Notes under the pieces: generated by a model | What the model was told of the DNA's origin: nothing | The model's database searches: none | What the model saw: only the letters and a program-made list of their open reading frames with translations | Source: Membranipora membranacea | Lineage: Eukaryota > Bryozoa > Gymnolaemata > Cheilostomatida > Membraniporidae | Length of the DNA stretch: 64,000 nucleotides | Direction: 5' to 3' | Assembly: GCA_914767715.1 (NCBI GenBank) | Contig: OU612069.1 | Coordinates: forward strand, 23,371,387-23,435,386 | Position numbers and translations under genes: made by a program | Part shown: one piece after another, positions 61,745-64,000 of the stretch | How the letters are laid out: the number at the start of each line of letters is the position of its first letter | Numbering within the stretch: position 1 is the first letter of the stretch

Positions 61745-64000
61745 AGCAACCTGGCGCAGATATTGTGGCCTGTCCACTAAGGCAACGAATTTCGCCGCCT
61801 ATGCACCGGGATGTGGCTTGTGACAAGACATCTGATTTAAATCAACCTTCAATTTTTATCAGTCTTGAGACACAAAGGTTATCCTCAGGTTTTGATATTC
61901 TAATATTACATTGCCTTTAAATCCTTTGGAAAAGATAACAAGGCACAACAGTAACAAATTCTTTCCCTGTAATGAATGAAACACAGAGACTGCAATACAA
62001 CTGGTTGTTTACAAATGAGATTTTCTTGAGGGGTTAGAAAATTTACTCTGACAAAACAATGTCTGTAATTGCCCTAACTTATATCTTCATCCAGCTTAGG
62101 TCTCAACGTGCTTGGATCGTTTCAATGCACCACGTGTAGAATTGCTTCCAATTGTTTTGGAGGCCATCTCAGATTTGTTGTTTATTGAGGCAGCCCACCT
62201 GTTTGGCTAACCGAATCCTCAAAAGTAACAACATTTTAACTTGTTGCAGTATAGATGCAGTCCTAGGGCCCCCTCTACTTGATTGTGCAATAACTCCCGG
62301 AAGAAGGATTACCTGGCTAACCAAGAGTGATGTGATCGCAACCTTGTACAACTTTTTAGAAGCATGGACCATGTTTTTGTTGAGTAAAGAGAGTGTGGAT
62401 AATTGAATGTTGACAAGATGTCATGGTTGATTGCAAAAATGTAAATATATGAGTAGCCAGCCACTAGAGCCTATTGATTCAACATAACAATATGATATGA
62501 TAATTTAGATGCAATAAAATTGGTATTAAAAAACGGGGCACTCAATATGGGCTAAATTTTTTGTATCAGAACTGGGGTTTTGGGCTTGGAATGCTGGTTG
62601 GAAAATATATTTGGACTGAGCAGGAAATACAAATTATCTAGCACTGGGCTTTGGTTGGCACCCAGGTGTGCTCCGACCTGCCTGCAAACAGTGAGCAACC
62701 TGGCGCAGATATTGCGGTCTAGCCACTAAGGCAACAAACTTTGCCGCCTATGCTCCAGGATGTTGCTTGTGACAAGAAATCTGATTTAAATCAACCTTCA
62801 ATTTTAATCTGATGTAATAATGCTATAATACATAAATATCATAAGAAGCAACAAGTCTTGAGACACAAAGGTAATCCTCAGGTTTTGATATTCTAATATT
62901 ACATTGCCTTTAAATCCTTTGGAAAAGATAAACAAGGCACAACAGTAACAAATTCTTTCCCTGTAATGAAACACAGAGACTGCAATCAACTGGTTGTTTA
63001 CAAATAAGATTTTCTTGAGGGATTAAAAAATTTACTCTGAGAAAACAATGTCTGTAATTGCTCTAACTGATATCTTCATCCAGCTTAGGTCTCAATTGTA
63101 CTTGGATCGTTTTATGCACTGCGTGAAGAATTGCTTCCTATTTTGTTTGGAGGCCATCCCAGATTTTCTGTTTCTTGACGCAGCCCACCTGTTTGGCTAA
63201 CCGAATCCTCAAAAGCAACAACATTGTAACTTGTTGCAGTATCGATGCAGTCCCAGTGCACGATCTTTAACAAAATGTACAAATACAACCGTAACATGAA
63301 TGCTGTCAATGGTTATTTCAGGACTGCAATTCCTTAATGGTGATAAATACACAAAATGCAGCAGAATATTTCACATAGAATATCATTTGTGTTATTAAGG
63401 GTGAGGCCTCCAGACACACAGTTATCATAATCCTATACGCATCCAGCATAGTTACATTAGTGTTTTTCAATAATAAAAATATTGGTATGACATTCGAGTA
63501 AAATTTTAAGCTCAAACATTTGGGTGTATTTTGAAAATGCTATCATTGAACAGTATCCACTGAAAAAGCCAAATCCAAACATGTTTCGGAATATTAATAA
63601 TATTAATTATTTTGAGGTCTAAAGTCATTATGATAGAATTTGATGAGTGACTGATGGGTCACCACAATCTATACTGAAAACTTATATCAACCAACAGAAA
63701 TATTCTTTTGTTTAAGTTCAGTATAGCATCTCCATTGTCATTTGTAAATTGCTCCACTCCTTTGATAAAAAGCAATTAGAATTTGTTTGAAACTGTACAC
63801 AATGGCATAGAAACTACAAATATATAGGCTCTTTGCACTGCCTTGGGCAACATTTCCACTGCGCTGATGGATGAAATAAACACCGTAATGAAAAAGTCAA
63901 TCGCAATTTTAAATATGTTAAAAAAATATTTCAAACATGCCCTCAAAAGCTCATTTAGATAATGTGATGAACTGATGCTCCAAAAAAACCAGATCTCTGT
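61745..64000 (-). repeat. 2.3-kb repeat, right copy in inverted orientation, runs off the window
   Basis: Reverse complement of 11521-13800. The second R copy (61745-62290), spacer (62290-62650), first R (62650-63260) and unique block (63260-64000) appear in mirrored order. The last bases of the window correspond to about 11521-11534, so the repeat continues to the right and its true end cannot be seen. Confidence 0.85.

Noticed and set aside
1-64000. CRISPR arrays, bacterial operons, toxin-antitoxin or phage defence genes
   Set aside because: None seen. The introns and repeat content are eukaryotic, and the direct repeats present are minisatellites without CRISPR spacing.

Overview
The window is AT-rich, intron-bearing animal DNA. 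Introns carry GT/AG sites, coding exons are short and phase-consistent, and there are non-LTR retrotransposons, MITEs, tRNA-derived SINE-like units, one rhodopsin-like GPCR and one secreted/receptor-like NHL + HYR-like gene. NHL + HYR-like mosaics of this look make me think of an early-branching metazoan such as a demosponge. That is an inference, and nothing here names a species. There are no bacterial operons, rRNA genes, CRISPR arrays or convincing tRNA genes. A 200-N assembly gap lies at 43493-43692.

Layout. 1-10.7 kb holds two multi-exon genes arranged head to head. On the minus strand is a SAMD3-like gene (first exon at 4443, running off the left edge). On the plus strand is a 12-exon gene (4968-10049) for an ~872-residue C2H2-finger protein. 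Its core follows the tnp2/CACTA (EnSpm) transposase layout and keeps candidate D, D and E residues. A cluster of repeated ~20-bp motifs follows it at 10.5-10.7 kb. I read this as a probable two-gene CACTA-like mobile unit with its left end outside the window. 10.9-13.9 kb has a LINE remnant and a 2.3-kb repeat, and the same repeat returns inverted at 61.7-64.0 kb. 14.2-17.8 kb is a degenerate LINE interrupted by a second, 5'-truncated LINE. 21.6-22.3 kb has a decayed retroelement-like ORF. 23.2-28.2 kb is the NHL/HYR-like gene, which has one frameshift and a hAT-like MITE (perfect 17-bp TIR, 8-bp duplication) in one intron. 30.5-31.9 kb is a third LINE fragment. 33-41 kb is a repeat-rich stretch with SINE-like units, hairpins and local duplications.

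41.3-44.1 kb carries a LINE tail, the GPCR (ending in TM6) and a retroelement protease fragment beside the gap. 44.56-48.39 kb is a 3.8-kb element with long inverted termini made partly of a minisatellite and with a foldback inside. 48.7-50.1 kb is a Merlin-like (IS1016/ISXO2-type) transposase gene with D, D and E visible but one in-frame TAG. The remainder is noncoding DNA with small foldbacks, a second hAT-like MITE, an inverted repeat enclosing a duplicated exon-like segment (55.3-57.8 kb), and the first-TM stub of another GPCR (61.27 kb).

Most recognisable coding content is mobile or decayed. The three loci most likely to be expressed are the two divergent genes at the left and the NHL/HYR-like gene. 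All exon calls were made by eye from splice sites, reading phase and family resemblance.
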